Shown one piece after another: positions 1 to 5,051 of a DNA stretch of 5,068 nucleotides (positions are counted from its first letter, which is position 1; each line of letters begins with the position of its first letter). The notes below the pieces were generated by a model. That model was not told where the DNA came from and made no database searches. It saw only the letters and a list, made by a program, of their open reading frames with translations. The translations under genes and the position numbers were made by a program. Origin of the DNA: Planctomycetota bacterium (GTDB lineage Bacteria; Planctomycetota; Phycisphaerae; WQYP01); contig JAJZNY010000040.1 of NCBI GenBank assembly GCA_021852245.1, positions 1 to 5,068 of the forward strand, written 5' to 3'.

Positions 1-398
1 CCGTCAATGCGATACGGCAGCATGACGGGGGTTGCTCCGATCGCGGCGGCGAGAACCGGGTAGAGGGAATAACTTGGATCCAGCATCGCGACCCGGTCTC
101 CGGGAAGCAGACAGGCCCGGAATACGATGGAGAGGAGTTCATCCCCCCCGTTGGTGGTCATGATGAATTCCGGATCGACGCCGTGGACACTGGCCGCCAT
201 GGCCCGGAACCCGCGTGCGTCCGGCGAAGGGTAGCGCCGCAGTTGTTCATTGGTGATTTTGGCAATCGCCTCGCGGACTTTTGGCGACGGGGGGTATGGA
301 TTTTCGTTGGTATTGAGCTTGATGACATCCAGCGATTCGGGCTGCTCGCCGGGGACATACCCGGCCATTTTTTCAACATTAGGGTTTACAAGACTCAT
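1..398 (-). CDS. hisC: Histidinol-phosphate aminotransferase family protein (5' part, cut by window edge)
   Basis: This PLP-dependent fold-type I aminotransferase would act in the cytoplasm and convert imidazole-acetol phosphate plus glutamate to histidinol phosphate; some family members also use aromatic amino acids. Only the first 132 codons are visible; the frame is open to base 1, so the gene continues left. Reading from ATG at 398-396, the N-terminus contains the hallmark YVPGEQP, then IKLNTNENPYPPSP, then LRRYPSPDARGFR, then TTNGGDELL and LLPGDRVAMLDPSYSLYP, all in the order found in HisC proteins. The PLP-binding lysine lies beyond the edge and cannot be checked. The stretch NGGDE replaces the more usual GSDE. 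No strong Shine-Dalgarno sequence precedes the ATG; a second ATG at codon 11 is possible but would cut into conserved sequence. It is divergent from the tandem ACT gene. The family call is firm; the substrate (histidinol phosphate or aromatic) is inferred. Confidence 0.9.
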   Translation of the reverse strand, partial: MSLVNPNVEKMAGYVPGEQPESLDVIKLNTNENPYPPSPKVREAIAKITNEQLRRYPSPDARGFRAMAASVHGVDPEFIMTTNGGDELLSIVFRACLLPGDRVAMLDPSYSLYPVLAAAIGATPVMLPYRID

Positions 399-445
399 GA
401 TCGTTCAGCACACCTATCGGCACATCCGCCACACTTCAAAGGTCT

Positions 446-473
446 ATTGTACTCGATCGCGACACATCGGCGA
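446..473 (-). promoter_or_regulatory. Possible hisC promoter
   Basis: On the minus strand, TACAAT (451-446) matches five of six bases of a sigma-70 type -10 box. It would put a transcript start near 439, about 40 nt upstream of the hisC ATG. The best -35 candidate at 16 bp spacing is TCGCCG (473-468), only three of six. This is a weak prediction, supported mainly by position. Confidence 0.2.
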
Positions 474-522
474 GACGACCCCGCGTTTCGGATCAGGATG
501 GCAAAAATACCCATTCTTGCAT

Positions 523-579
523 GGTCGGCGATCGGATACCCGGCCGTCTGCATCGGAAAATAGAACTTCCGGGCCGACC
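523..579. repeat. Inverted repeat in the hisC/ACT divergent intergenic region
   Basis: GGTCGGC (523-529) is matched by its exact complement GCCGACC (573-579), and a further CCGG (540-543) can pair with CCGG (569-572), leaving a 10-nt bulge on one side. It lies between two divergent genes, where an operator could sit, but seven-base arms in GC-rich DNA can easily arise by chance. The rest of 399-620 shows no RNA gene or small ORF that I trust. Confidence 0.2.
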
Positions 580-604
580 GTCGGGGGTGGTAACGGGCGA
601 ACTG

Positions 605-631
605 TTGAAAAATTCCGAATATGGTTAACAT
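605..631 (+). promoter_or_regulatory. Possible promoter of the tandem ACT gene
   Basis: TTGAAA (605-610) matches five of six bases of a -35 box. The nearest -10-like hexamer is TAACAT (626-631) with a short 15-bp spacer. If real, transcription would start near 638-640, making the ATG at 639 a leaderless start and excluding the upstream ATG at 621. The short spacer makes this tentative. Confidence 0.18.
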
Positions 632-1118
632 ATCTTGCATGGCAAATGCGTCAGAAAGTCCGTCAACGGCTAAGTCACATGGAACGCCCTGCGTGCGGCA
701 GGTTTCGGTATTTGTTGAAAATCGCGTCGGAATGCTGGCATCGCTGATGGGCATCTTCGACGAATCGGATGTCAAAATTCTGGCCCTGACGGTGCTGCAG
801 GGGTTTGATTGTGCCGTGGTGCGATTTGTCTTCAATGACACGGATGTGGCGGCACAGATTCTCAATACCCACCATTACCCATTTTCCATCTGTGAACTCG
901 TAGCCGTGGAAATGCCGGAGGGAAGTGCCGTCGACGGGCTGGCGCGGATCGGCAAGGCCCTGCTGGCGGCGGAGATCGACATCCACTACGTCTACGGCCT
1001 GATTACCAATCCGTCGCGTGATCCGACGGTGGTGATTCACGTGGACAATCCGGCATTGGCCAGCATCGTGCTTTCGGATGAACATTTCAATCTGGTTGAT
1101 GAAATAGACCTGCGCTAA
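621..1118 (+). CDS. Tandem ACT-domain protein (probable amino-acid-binding regulator)
   Basis: A small cytoplasmic protein of 165 residues from ATG 621, or 159 from the in-frame ATG at 639. Numbering from 639, it consists of a short polar, probably disordered leader (1-18) and two ACT modules. The first (about 20-85) opens with VRQVSVFVENRVGML, the typical beta strand plus G-x-L turn before the first helix. The second (about 87-155) opens with LVAVEMPEGSAVDGL and has IDIHYVYGLI and PTVVIHVDN as its later strands. There is no catalytic domain. This resembles free-standing double-ACT proteins (COG4747-like), whose ligands are usually unproven; ACT domains often bind amino acids at dimer interfaces. 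Divergence from hisC and convergence on aroA suggest an amino-acid-related role, by inference. Neither start has a clear Shine-Dalgarno sequence, so the start is uncertain. The stop is 17 bp from the aroA stop. Confidence 0.85.
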   Translation: MVNISCMANASESPSTAKSHGTPCVRQVSVFVENRVGMLASLMGIFDESDVKILALTVLQGFDCAVVRFVFNDTDVAAQILNTHHYPFSICELVAVEMPEGSAVDGLARIGKALLAAEIDIHYVYGLITNPSRDPTVVIHVDNPALASIVLSDEHFNLVDEIDLR

Positions 1119-1135
1119 GCGGCCGCGAAATCGGC

Positions 1136-2458
1136 TCAGACACGCGAGTTCACAACTCTTGAAAAATCAGTAAAAAAACCGGGATAGGTCTTCGCGGTGC
1201 ACCCCGGCTGGTTGATCCGCACCCCCTTGATGCGCAGGGCGGCAACGGCAAACGCCATCGCCATGCGATGGTCATCGTAGGTGTCGATGGCAGCCGGGTG
1301 ATAAGATTCGGCGGGGTAGATTTCAATGGAATCTTCCGTCGTTCGCACCTGGGCACCGAGTTTGCGAAGTTCCGTCTCCAGTGCCGCAAGCCGATCGGTC
1401 TCCTTCACACGCAGATTCGGAACATTGACAATCTTCGTAGGGCAATCGGCAAACAGAGCCACAACCGCCAGAGTCTGCACCATGTCCGGGATGCTGTTCA
1501 TATCGATGGTCAGGCCGGTTAACCGTTTTGGACCGGTCAACTGCATCGAGGTGTGATCCATGAATACGTCCGCCCCCATCTGGCGGAGCACATCGGCAAA
1601 GAGGACATCTCCCTGCAATGAATCCCGCCCCAGCCCCGGGATTTCGATCCGACTGCCGGGAGTAACCGCCGCCGCCGCTAGAAAGTAGCTGGCATTGCTG
1701 GCATCGGGTTCAATGGCGAAACTGCAGCCGGTATAGCCGGACGGGGCGGCGACGCGTATGCGTTTGACTCCATCGTCTGCGCCGGGGACCTGCTGTGGTC
1801 GGTTGCCGAACCGCTTCATCATTTCCATGGTCATGCGCAGATACGGCTCGCTGGTGACCGGACCGTTGAGTTCAACTTCCACCGGCGCCCCGGCAAGCGG
1901 AGCGGCAATAAGCACGGCGGAAATGTACTGGCTGCTCTTGGTCTGCTCAAAGCGGCAAACCCCGCCTGAAAGGCCCCCGCCGGTGATCAGGGGTGGGTAG
2001 CCGTCGTTTAATTCAAATTCCACGCTTCCGCCGAGAGATCGGATCGCCACCGCAAGTTCGCCGATGGGGCGCTCCCGCATACGGGCGTTGCCGTCCAGCC
2101 GATAACGCCCGGGGGATGCGGCACATAGGGCGGTGAGAAAGCGAATGGCCGTACCTGCGTTCTGGCAGAACAGATCAATCGATCGGTGTGCGAATGCCCC
2201 GCCGGTGCCCGTGAGGGTGATGGTTTGGTCGGAATCATCGACGAAGATGGGAATATCGAGTGCTTGCAGGGCTTCGATCATGCGAAGCGTGTCGTCGGCA
2301 AAAAGCACACCGGTGAGGATGGATTTTCCCGAAGCGATGGCGGCCAGAGCCAGCGCACGATTGGTGATGCTTTTACTGCCTGGAAGAATGACGCCAGCCG
2401 CGAACGGTGCCGTCACCGGTGGGATATCAATCCAATCGGCCACTGTCGCTGCCATCAT
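1136..2458 (-). CDS. aroA: 3-phosphoshikimate 1-carboxyvinyltransferase (EPSP synthase)
   Basis: The sixth step of the shikimate pathway: it transfers the enolpyruvyl group of PEP to shikimate-3-phosphate, in the cytoplasm. The 440-residue length is normal for the family (E. coli 427). Motifs in order: LPGSKSITNRAL (25-36, with K29 and R34), NAGTAIRFLTA (100-110), RMRERPIGEL (126-135), SSQYISA (175-181), EPDASNASYFLAAAA (250-264), SIPDMVQTLA (322-331, catalytic D325), LRVKETDRLAALETEL (349-364, catalytic E353), DDHRMAMA (395-402) and CTAKTYPGFF (420-429, K423). All expected substrate and catalytic residues seem present. Position 107 is Phe where E. coli has Pro101, and Gln99 replaces the usual Gly before NAGT. 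The start is an ATG-ATG pair; GAGAG ten bases upstream is a mediocre ribosome site. The gene follows the HEAT-like gene by 37 bp on the same strand, so co-transcription is likely. The product is certain; the class of EPSP synthase is not. Confidence 0.97.
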   Translation of the reverse strand: MMAATVADWIDIPPVTAPFAAGVILPGSKSITNRALALAAIASGKSILTGVLFADDTLRMIEALQALDIPIFVDDSDQTITLTGTGGAFAHRSIDLFCQNAGTAIRFLTALCAASPGRYRLDGNARMRERPIGELAVAIRSLGGSVEFELNDGYPPLITGGGLSGGVCRFEQTKSSQYISAVLIAAPLAGAPVEVELNGPVTSEPYLRMTMEMMKRFGNRPQQVPGADDGVKRIRVAAPSGYTGCSFAIEPDASNASYFLAAAAVTPGSRIEIPGLGRDSLQGDVLFADVLRQMGADVFMDHTSMQLTGPKRLTGLTIDMNSIPDMVQTLAVVALFADCPTKIVNVPNLRVKETDRLAALETELRKLGAQVRTTEDSIEIYPAESYHPAAIDTYDDHRMAMAFAVAALRIKGVRINQPGCTAKTYPGFFTDFSRVVNSRV

Positions 2459-2495
2459 GATGTCTACGCTCTCAGATACGGAACGATTCGGTCAA

Positions 2496-3542
2496 TCAAT
2501 GGCCGCCAACGCGCGGCGGGATCGGTACCTTGGGGAAAATTTTCTGGATAGTCCCGGCCTGCCCCTGCGAGCCGGTGAGTTCATTCACAGCCAGCAGCGT
2601 GGCGTCTGCATTGGATGCGGATGACAGACCGCTGATGGTGAAATCGCTGGTTCCGGTCAAGGCATCAAGGGCGGCGGCAAAATTCGCCATCGCCGTCGGC
2701 GCCATCTGCCTCTGCGTGCGGTTGAGTTGCTTCAGCGCCCAGTACTGGCAGGTGTAGCTGAGCAGATCGGTCAGATTCGTCGCCGCCGTGGTCTTTTCCG
2801 CCGCAGTCAGGCTCGGCTTAGCCTGAAGAATGGCAACGAATGCCTTGGCCAATTCTCCGGCTTGTGCGATCGTGGTCGGGGGGCGAAGTGAGAACAGTTT
2901 GACCTGGGCACCGAGAACACCGTTGAGAGATGAAATGACGCCCGCCGGAACGGGCGAAAATTGCGCCAGGGCCGTGACAATTTTGGCCGCCACTAGGGGA
3001 GACTTTTCCACCTTCAGGGCCGCGACCAGATTATTTTCCGCTTCCTGATAGGCGGGCGGGATCGATTGAAGCTGCGGCAGAATACGAATCAGGCCTTCCG
3101 CGCCCCAGTAACGAACGCCGGTATTTTTACTCTTTAATGCTATTTCGAGCGAACTCTGCGTGCTCAGGTCATCAATCCGCCCCAGCGCCACCGCCGCAAT
3201 CAACTGACGCTGCGGGTCACTGAGCAGCGGCCGCAAGGCCTGACTCACCAGACTGCCGTAGTCGTAGCTGAAAACGGCCGAGGGTTGCTGGCCGGCGGTC
3301 TTCAGCGGTTTGAGAAGCCGGTTCGCGTCATGAACCATTCCGGAATGCGATTTGTTTACCTTAAGACGATCAACCCAATATTGAACATACGCCTTGAGCT
3401 CGCTGGTCTGAGAGGAAGAGAGGGTGGAGATCGTTGCTGACGGTATGGGGGGCGCCGCCGCGTCACTTACGACGCAAGTTCCCAAGGTCAGCGCCAAAGC
3501 GGCGATCATCGATTTGAGCACAACATTTTTCTTCAACTGCAC
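2496..3542 (-). CDS. Secreted HEAT-repeat-like protein of unknown function
   Basis: A 348-residue exported protein. I place the start at GTG 3542-3540, not at the upstream ATG at 3722, because AAGGAG sits 8 nt before this GTG and a signal peptide follows at once: basic n-region (K4, K5, K10), hydrophobic core MIAALALTLGTCVV (12-25) and a probable signal peptidase I site around SDA-AA (26-30). C23 follows LGT, a poor lipobox, so a lipoprotein is unlikely. The mature part is helical and rich in Ala and Leu. Residues 95-195 look like two or three degenerate HEAT-type units, for example LLSDPQRQLIAAVALGRID, LKSKNTGVRYWGAEGLIRIL and VEKSPLVAAKIVTALAQF. The 196-300 region is also helical, and the tail (300-348) is Ser/Gly/Pro-rich, ending IPPRVGGH. 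There is no catalytic motif. HEAT arrays normally mediate protein binding; the partner is unknown. It precedes aroA by 37 bp with no metabolic link visible. Confidence 0.78.
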   Translation of the reverse strand: MQLKKNVVLKSMIAALALTLGTCVVSDAAAPPIPSATISTLSSSQTSELKAYVQYWVDRLKVNKSHSGMVHDANRLLKPLKTAGQQPSAVFSYDYGSLVSQALRPLLSDPQRQLIAAVALGRIDDLSTQSSLEIALKSKNTGVRYWGAEGLIRILPQLQSIPPAYQEAENNLVAALKVEKSPLVAAKIVTALAQFSPVPAGVISSLNGVLGAQVKLFSLRPPTTIAQAGELAKAFVAILQAKPSLTAAEKTTAATNLTDLLSYTCQYWALKQLNRTQRQMAPTAMANFAAALDALTGTSDFTISGLSSASNADATLLAVNELTGSQGQAGTIQKIFPKVPIPPRVGGH

Positions 3543-3550
3543 CGGCAATA

Positions 3551-3556
3551 CTCCTT
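3551..3556 (-). promoter_or_regulatory. Shine-Dalgarno site fixing the GTG start of the HEAT-like gene
   Basis: Minus-strand AAGGAG lies 8 nt upstream of GTG 3542-3540. It is the strongest ribosome-binding site in the window, and it decides for the GTG over the upstream in-frame ATG at 3722, which would bury the signal peptide behind 60 unlikely Cys/Arg/Pro-rich residues. Confidence 0.75.
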
Positions 3557-3585
3557 GATCGCAACCCGATAGATAGCCATCCCAA

Positions 3586-3614
3586 ACAGTACCACGGCTG
3601 CGGCAAGGTTTCAA
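3586..3614 (-). promoter_or_regulatory. Possible promoter for the HEAT-like gene and aroA
   Basis: On the minus strand, TTGAAA (3614-3609, five of six matches to a -35 box) is followed after exactly 17 bp by TACTGT (3591-3586, three of six, keeping the TA and final T). A start near 3579 would give a leader of about 37 nt ending in the AAGGAG site. The position is good and the -10 box is weak. Confidence 0.3.
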
Positions 3615-3630
3615 GAACCGCAAGGTTATG

Positions 3631-3668
3631 ATGGGTGCCCGGGCAGGGCAATTTTTCCGAGCACCCGT
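3631..3668. repeat. Long GC-rich imperfect stem-loop
   Basis: Bases 3631-3638 pair with 3661-3668 (GGGTGC with GCACCC, extended by one T-G and one A-T pair). After one C-A mismatch, CGG (3640-3642) pairs with CCG (3657-3659), leaving a 14-nt loop. The 5' arm also contains the 10-bp palindrome TGCCCGGGCA (3636-3645). Neither side is followed by a T-run, so it does not look like an intrinsic terminator. It sits upstream of the proposed HEAT-gene promoter. Smaller hairpins follow: GGGG/CCCC at 3669-3686 and TGCC/GGCA at 3687-3700. Confidence 0.45.
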
Positions 3669-3867
3669 GGGGAGTGCAGATGCCCCTGCCTGCTTCGGCA
3701 TTTTGTGGAGGCCGTGGAACATTCCGCGAGCAGCTTGGTTGGCGCCGATTTATTCGCGCCCGGAAAGCCGCCACACGCAATATTTTTGCTTTGCCGACGC
3801 CGTCTGCATGCAACGACTTTATGGTTACCAGTTCGCTGTCGGCATGACCTAGGCGGAGCCGACAACA

Positions 3868-3910
3868 TTAACCGCAGAGAAACAAACCGCTTTAACCGGG
3901 GGGCGCAGAG
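3868..3910. repeat. Imperfect direct repeat with CGCAGAG motif
   Basis: TTAACCGCAGAG (3868-3879) recurs 24 bp later as TTAACCG followed by seven extra bases (GGGGGCG) and CAGAG (3892-3910). Both copies end in CGCAGAG. Sequences built on CGCAGAG or similar units are, from memory, frequent in non-coding DNA of several bacterial phyla; I cannot confirm membership in a family from this single copy. Confidence 0.35.
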
Positions 3911-3928
3911 GATGGCCGCCGGCCATCC
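3910..3928. repeat. Perfect palindrome with 9-bp arms (REP-like)
   Basis: GGATGGCCG (3910-3918) and CGGCCATCC (3920-3928) are exact complements around a single central C. As RNA or single-stranded DNA it would fold into a 7-bp stem with a 5-nt loop. It directly abuts the second CGCAGAG unit, which suggests that repeat and palindrome are parts of one element. No T-run follows, so it is not a terminator. An extragenic repeated palindrome is the best reading, not proven here. Confidence 0.45.
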
Positions 3929-3978
3929 GCCGTTTGATTCCACCTGCCCTGCGCGTTATGGTTTCCGGAGTAATTGAA

Positions 3979-4062
3979 ATGTCGGGGCTCCTATGGTCGC
4001 TATCGATGAAAAATCAATGCCAAACTCGGAAACGGACCATCGCCGCACGCAGCCGCTGGTGA
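3979..4062 (+). CDS. Possible 27-residue basic small ORF
   Basis: ATG 3979 is preceded by GGAG (3967-3970) at an ideal 8-nt spacing. The ORF runs 27 codons to TGA (4060-4062) and encodes MSGLLWSLS followed by a strongly basic tail with KRTIAARSRW at the end. It has no family that I recognise and overlaps the decayed RHS frame in another frame. The good ribosome site is the only support; it may be a relic of the start of a lost gene, or chance. Confidence 0.15.
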   Translation: MSGLLWSLSMKNQCQTRKRTIAARSRW

Positions 4063-4223
4063 GTCATCTGTATCAGGGAATGGCGCTGGATGCGGTAACG
4101 GGGCTGTGCTATGAGCGGATTCGCTTACGTTCCGATCGACAGAAAATGTCAGCCACAGCCCCAGTTGACCGCGACGAGAAATGTCCCGCCCACTGCGGTG
4201 CCACTTTCTCGTCCGCCACATAG
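3993..4223 (+). pseudogene. Decayed fragment of an RHS-repeat protein core
   Basis: In the frame open from ATG 3993 to TAG 4221-4223, residues at about 4068-4124 read LYQGMALDAVTGL then CYERIR. This closely matches the RHS-repeat-associated core signature of the type (F/L)YQGxxxDxxTGLYYxRxR. In intact RHS proteins it is followed by Y-S-P-x-L-G-R-W and DP motifs; these are missing, and Leu-Arg-Ser-Asp follows. About 13 residues after CYER the frame reads ATAPVDRDE (4155-4178), which could be the remains of the SNPVxxVDPxG segment that normally ends the core, implying an internal deletion of some 30 residues; this second match is weak. No YD-repeat array or toxin tip is visible upstream or downstream. 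RHS proteins are large secreted or surface shells, often carrying C-terminal toxins. I judge this a non-functional remnant, though a short annotated hypothetical protein could be placed here. Confidence 0.45.
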
Positions 4224-4227
4224 AAAC

Positions 4228-4234
4228 AAAGGGG
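4228..4234 (+). promoter_or_regulatory. Ribosome-binding site of the membrane protein gene
   Basis: AAAGGGG ends 8 nt before ATG 4243. It supports that start over the in-frame ATG at 4111, whose extra 44 residues are Pro/Arg-rich, would delay the first membrane helix and overlap the RHS remnant in another frame. Confidence 0.6.
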
Positions 4235-4242
4235 TTTTGTCT

Positions 4243-5031
4243 ATGTCCACAGCTACTCTATCCCCTTGGCGACGCGTAACGGGTGACTGGTTAATACTCG
4301 TGTGGCTGGCCGCCCTTGTGGCGCTGCCCTACGCGATGAGCCTTTACCCGCGCTCCGATGCGCAGGCTGCTGCTGGGCTTCTATTCGGGCTATTGATCAT
4401 CGCCGAGTGGGCGGTGATGCCGCCCAATTCACTACCGCGCGACGGTGGCCAGGCGCCATCGGGCCGGAGGCTCTCAAAATCCCCCAAGCTCAACTTGGCT
4501 TTGATGATACTCATATCATTCTTTGACGTCGTTTATTTCGTACCCCACATCCACGCCCGGGTGCGGGCGGTGGCAGGCGTAGCCGCCCGTTCACCGGTTG
4601 AGGTTTCGCTGCAAAATATCATCGAGAATATCCAGACCCGGAACGGGAGATTGGAAAGTTTGGCGGCGCTCGTGCAGTCGGGCGCAATAACCCCGCAAGA
4701 CCTGCGCCCCGTCGGCATGTTGGTGACTCCCGATCCTTCGGGATTGGAGAAAATAAAGCATGCCGTCGCCACGGATGACCAGAGGGCGTTGTCGAACGCG
4801 GTGTCGCGGTACAGTATCTTCCGTTACTTGCCAGGCAAGGCCGCGGGCATCGGCGGTGCGGCGCCGGTCCCGCTGGTCATAAGCAAAGAATTGCGCGATC
4901 TGGAGTTCGGCTGGGTCAGGTTCTTGGGGTTCAGCGACGGGGAGGTCGTCGAAGTGGTGGCAAGCCCATGGTCGTGCATTGGCTCGGGGCCAATAATTGA
5001 CATTCTGCGTCGCGGCTCGAGGGAGCAATGA
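4243..5031 (+). CDS. Unrecognised membrane protein with three predicted helices and a C-terminal soluble domain
   Basis: A 262-residue protein starting at ATG 4243 after AAAGGGG. Hydrophobic segments: about 16-35 (WLILVWLAALVALPYAMSLY), 42-60 (AAAGLLFGLLIIAEWAVMP) and 84-101 (NLALMILISFFDVVYFVP). The basic N-terminus (R10, R11) and the basic loop 62-83 (R66, R75, R76, K79, K82) predict N-terminus inside and the C-terminal part outside the cytoplasmic membrane. Residues 105-262 form a soluble region: a helical part (118-146, VEVSLQNIIENIQTR and on), an acidic and basic mixed region, then a compact segment with ELRDLEFGWVRFLGF and EVVEVVASPW near the end. No catalytic or transport motif is evident and I do not recognise the family. 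It stands alone on its strand downstream of the RHS remnant; it could be an accessory gene acquired with that element, but that is inference. Its stop codon overlaps the loop of a likely terminator. Confidence 0.68.
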   Translation: MSTATLSPWRRVTGDWLILVWLAALVALPYAMSLYPRSDAQAAAGLLFGLLIIAEWAVMPPNSLPRDGGQAPSGRRLSKSPKLNLALMILISFFDVVYFVPHIHARVRAVAGVAARSPVEVSLQNIIENIQTRNGRLESLAALVQSGAITPQDLRPVGMLVTPDPSGLEKIKHAVATDDQRALSNAVSRYSIFRYLPGKAAGIGGAAPVPLVISKELRDLEFGWVRFLGFSDGEVVEVVASPWSCIGSGPIIDILRRGSREQ

Positions 5032-5051
5032 CTTCATCGAGCCCTCTTTTT
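5014..5051 (+). terminator. Likely intrinsic terminator after the membrane protein gene
   Basis: GGCTCGA (5014-5020) pairs perfectly with TCGAGCC (5037-5043) around a 16-nt loop that contains the stop codon, followed by CTC and five Ts (5047-5051). An alternative fold pairs GAGGG (5019-5023) with CCCTC (5042-5046), directly next to the T-run. The loop is longer than usual and the T-run short, so efficiency may be modest. The last 17 bases of the window (5052-5068) show nothing recognisable. Confidence 0.45.

Larger units (their letters stand above)
3543..4242. other. 700-bp interval without a convincing intact gene
   Basis: Frames here on both strands are rich in Arg, Cys and Pro, lack recognisable domains and mostly overlap each other, so I treat them as chance ORFs. 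What can be seen, left to right: the leader and possible promoter of the HEAT-like gene, a strong GC-rich stem-loop (3631-3668) with smaller hairpins after it, a stretch with nothing recognised (about 3701-3867), CGCAGAG-type repeats and a perfect palindrome (3868-3928), a short ORF with a good ribosome site (3979), and a decayed RHS core (about 4056-4175). The mixture suggests an interval of accumulated repeats and gene remains. Confidence 0.5.

Noticed and set aside
21..23. C23 of the HEAT-like protein as a lipoprotein cysteine (residue numbers)
   Set aside because: The preceding residues L-G-T do not fit a lipobox, which needs Gly, Ala or Ser at -1, and a conventional cleavage site follows shortly after.
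183..747. Plus-strand ORFs of 126 and 165 codons overlapping hisC and the divergent intergenic region
   Set aside because: They lie opposite hisC, which has unmistakable family motifs, and their translations show no domain.
395..865. Minus-strand ORF of 156 codons opposite the start of the ACT gene
   Set aside because: It is Cys/Arg-rich, has no recognisable domain and is antisense to the well-supported ACT gene.
1146..1158. GAGTT-CAC-AACTC hairpin as a terminator for the ACT gene
   Set aside because: The stem has only five pairs, mostly A-T, lies inside aroA and is followed by TTGAAAAA rather than a T-run.
3792..3844. Inverted TGCCGAC/GTCGGCA pair resembling the GGTCGGC/GCCGACC pair at 523-579, as a shared operator
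   Set aside because: Only the GTCGGC core is common, the spacings differ, and such 6-7 bp matches are expected by chance in GC-rich DNA.
3463..3943. Minus-strand ORFs of 116 and 105 codons upstream of the HEAT-like gene
   Set aside because: They are Arg/Cys/Pro-rich, overlap one another in different frames and cross the hairpin block. The first runs into the HEAT-like signal peptide in another frame. No ribosome site or domain supports them.
3628..3977. Plus-strand ORFs of 70 to 90 codons in the intergenic interval
   Set aside because: Three overlapping frames of similar length over a repeat-rich, GC-rich region suggest chance; none has a recognisable motif.
4591..5037. Minus-strand ORF of 148 codons opposite the membrane protein gene
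   Set aside because: It has high Arg/His/Gln content without a domain, while the plus-strand frame has clear membrane helices, a ribosome site and a terminator.
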